Assembly (NCBI GenBank): GCA_003527165.1
Contig: DPSI01000396.1
Location: 1 to 7,408 of the forward strand
Length of the DNA: 7,408 nucleotides
Source of the DNA: Pseudomonas sp.
GTDB lineage: Bacteria > Pseudomonadota > Gammaproteobacteria > Pseudomonadales > Pseudomonadaceae
Direction of reading: 5' to 3'
Part shown: in pieces, positions 6,253 to 7,408 of the stretch
Layout of the letters: every line of letters begins with the position of its first letter
Numbering within the stretch: the first letter of the stretch is position 1
The notes under the pieces: generated by a model
Seen by the model: only the letters and a program-made list of their open reading frames with translations
What the model was told of the DNA's origin: nothing
The model's database searches: none
Translations under genes and position numbers: made by a program

Positions 6253-6999
6253 TCAATCGGGGGCGAGCGCCATCCATTGATCGCTGAGGCTGCGGGCATG
6301 GCGATCAACCGTGATCGGCGCGAAAGCCCGACCCGAAGCGGTGTTGAAGCTGTTGTTGCCGCTGTTCATGTCTTGCAGTGCCACCTTCAGAAAATCCCAG
6401 CGGGTTTTCAGCTTGGCTACGGCAGGATTTGATTGGCTGTCCAAGGCGGCGAGCTGCCCGTCGATGGAAGGCACCAGGCGCCGCTCATCCTGGCCGAGGT
6501 AGGTGTCTGGTTGCTCCCGAGCGGTTTCGAAGGAGCCGACGTAAGCACGGCTCAGGTATTGAACGGTCAGGTATTCCACTTTGGCTGGCAACTCGGCGCG
6601 GAAGTTGGCCCCTTGCTGGCTGCGCACCGCGGTAAGGAAGTCGCGTAGCGCCTTGCTCATTTGCAACGGCCAGCCCCAGGGCATGTCGTCTTCCTCATAA
6701 CCGAAGCCTGCGCCTTCGCGCAGTGTGGCCTGCAGCGTCTGATGTCGCTCGCGCAGTTCGGCGCTGGCGCCAGGGAAGGTGCCTACCGTGTCGGTCAGCG
6801 CCTTGAGATCGCTTTCCATGCGTGCCAGGTGGGCTTTCTGAAAGCCTTCGCCGCGGTAGAGGAGAAGGCTGCTGGTGGCGCGGTTGGCATGGATCTGCAT
6901 GCTTTCCAGCGCAGTGAACGTCTGAGCCTGGGCGGAATTGAGCAGCGCTGGAAACCAGCTCGCCAGCACAACCGCCATCCATATCCATTTGCGATACAT
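6253..6999 (-). CDS. Exported helical protein of unknown function
   Basis: I do not recognise this 248-residue protein. It begins with a clear Sec signal peptide: a basic start (MYRK), a hydrophobic core at about 5-20, and a probable cleavage site after residue 25 (SAQA, then Q). The mature part, about 223 residues, looks mostly alpha-helical. Segments such as ALESMQIHANRATSSLLLYR and an Asp/Glu-rich region near a GYEEDDMPWGWP stretch stand out, and there is no cysteine in the mature chain, so it is neither a lipoprotein nor disulphide-linked. The periplasm is the likely location. The start is supported by AAAGGAG (7006-7012 on the minus strand) six bases before ATG. It appears monocistronic, convergent with the Mpo1-like gene and downstream of a hairpin-rich gap. 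Confidence 0.82.
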   Translation of the reverse strand: MYRKWIWMAVVLASWFPALLNSAQAQTFTALESMQIHANRATSSLLLYRGEGFQKAHLARMESDLKALTDTVGTFPGASAELRERHQTLQATLREGAGFGYEEDDMPWGWPLQMSKALRDFLTAVRSQQGANFRAELPAKVEYLTVQYLSRAYVGSFETAREQPDTYLGQDERRLVPSIDGQLAALDSQSNPAVAKLKTRWDFLKVALQDMNSGNNSFNTASGRAFAPITVDRHARSLSDQWMALAPD

Positions 7000-7034
7000 G
7001 TCGCGCTCCTTTTTATTGTTATAGAAGCAAGATG

Positions 7035-7049
7035 CCGATGCGACATCGG
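7035..7049. promoter_or_regulatory. 15-bp palindrome upstream of the exported-protein gene
   Basis: CCGATG (7035-7040) and CATCGG (7044-7049) are perfect 6-bp arms around CGA. It sits 36-50 bp upstream of the ATG at 6999, in the expected promoter region. A TATAAC (minus strand, 7018-7023) is the only -10-like match, but it would leave a transcript too short to keep the full Shine-Dalgarno. The site could be an operator or a small leader hairpin. Confidence 0.4.
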
Positions 7050-7057
7050 AACGGTAG

Positions 7058-7081
7058 CCTAGCCAGCCGACAGCAGCTAGG
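7058..7081. repeat. Short inverted repeat in the gap before the exported-protein gene
   Basis: CCTAGC (7058-7063) and GCTAGG (7076-7081) are perfect 6-bp arms with a 12-nt loop. Its role is unknown. A weaker hairpin (TCAC 7084-7087 with GTGA 7096-7099) lies next to it. Confidence 0.3.
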
Positions 7082-7104
7082 TATCACTCGAAGGGGTGAA
7101 ATCA

Positions 7105-7166
7105 AGCGAAGCGGCAACTTGGCAGGCTATCTTGGCCGGATCGCCATGCAACGCTGCCGCTTCGCT
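7105..7166 (-). repeat. 12-bp inverted repeat just downstream of the PLD-family gene
   Basis: AGCGAAGCGGCA (7105-7116) and TGCCGCTTCGCT (7155-7166) are perfect 12-bp arms separated by 38 nt. In the leftward transcript the stem begins six nt after the TAG of the PLD-family gene, so it is placed to act as its 3' end structure. Only a weak T-rich stretch (TTGATTTC) follows, so it is not a textbook intrinsic terminator. A smaller TGGC/GCCA stem (7133-7136/7143-7146) lies in the loop. Confidence 0.5.
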
Positions 7167-7172
7167 GGTGTC

Positions 7173-7408
7173 CTAGAGCATCCGCTCCAACCCGATCATC
7201 TGACTGAACCAGGCATTGATACGCCGCCAGGCACCGCCGGGCTCATCGAGCAGTACCTTGCGCTGACCTTCGTCTTCAGCGATCCAGATTATTTTCTGCT
7301 TGCCGTTGCGCTCGATCAGCCGAACTTCATAGCTGACGGCGGGGGACGTGCCTTCCAACGTCAGTTGATGCACCTCCCTGGCCAGTTCGGGGCTGTCGAT
7401 AAGGAAGA
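7173..7408 (-). CDS. Phospholipase D / cardiolipin synthase-type protein, C-terminal end (5' part outside window)
   Basis: The minus-strand frame is open from the window edge to TAG at 7173-7175, giving 77 C-terminal residues. The sequence FLIDSPELAREV, a beta-rich stretch (SYEVRLIERNGKQKIIWI), then LLDEPGGAWRRINAWFSQMIGLERML, matches the tail that follows the second HKD motif in PLD-superfamily proteins of the ClsC/YmdC type. Those are membrane-associated enzymes of about 500 residues that make cardiolipin or move phosphatidyl groups. Both catalytic HKD motifs would be outside the window, so activity cannot be judged. The GTG at 7371-7373 is an internal valine codon, not the start. Confidence 0.85.
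   Translation of the reverse strand, partial: FLIDSPELAREVHQLTLEGTSPAVSYEVRLIERNGKQKIIWIAEDEGQRKVLLDEPGGAWRRINAWFSQMIGLERML

Overview
The window reads as GC-rich gammaproteobacterial chromosome, most like Pseudomonas or Stutzerimonas. The basis is codon use, strong Shine-Dalgarno sequences, and the style of its RadC, MCP and PLD-family proteins; the species cannot be named from sequence alone. It is densely coded with ordinary-looking genes. There is no insertion sequence, CRISPR array, tRNA or rRNA, and no sign of recent transfer.

Layout. (1) 2-346 (+): the C-terminal half of RadC, cut by the window edge. (2) 357-2147 (-): a two-gene unit with a PaaI-type hotdog thioesterase whose TAG stop directly abuts the ATG of a 447-aa polytopic membrane protein. 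That protein looks like a transporter but I cannot place it in a named family. (3) 2148-2286: a divergent intergenic region with two perfect palindromes (2177-2189 and 2219-2239). (4) 2287-3804 (+): a 505-aa 3-hydroxyacyl-CoA dehydrogenase with a complete catalytic set and a second C-terminal 3HCDH domain. (5) 3805-4027: a structured non-coding gap with stem-loops and a 29-bp interrupted palindrome. (6) 4028-5596 (+): a methyl-accepting chemotaxis protein with a short membrane hairpin and its probable sensor domain at the C-terminal, cytoplasmic end. (7) 5716-6240 (+): a Mpo1-like (DUF962) membrane protein. (8) 6253-6999 (-): an exported 248-aa helical protein of unknown function. (9) 7000-7172: a gap with four inverted repeats. 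(10) 7173-7408 (-): the C-terminal end of a phospholipase D/cardiolipin synthase-type protein, cut by the window edge.

How the genes may work together. The thioesterase, the membrane protein and the divergent dehydrogenase could form one CoA-ester module: beta-oxidation-type turnover of an acyl or dicarboxylyl chain, CoA release, and movement of the free acid across the membrane. They would share control through the 21-bp palindrome. This is inference from gene order and family. The other genes look like independent housekeeping or accessory units.

I see no clearly new system. The points most worth checking are the divergent CoA-ester module with its operator, the 29-bp palindrome ahead of the chemoreceptor, the receptor's reversed architecture, and the unrecognised exported and membrane proteins.
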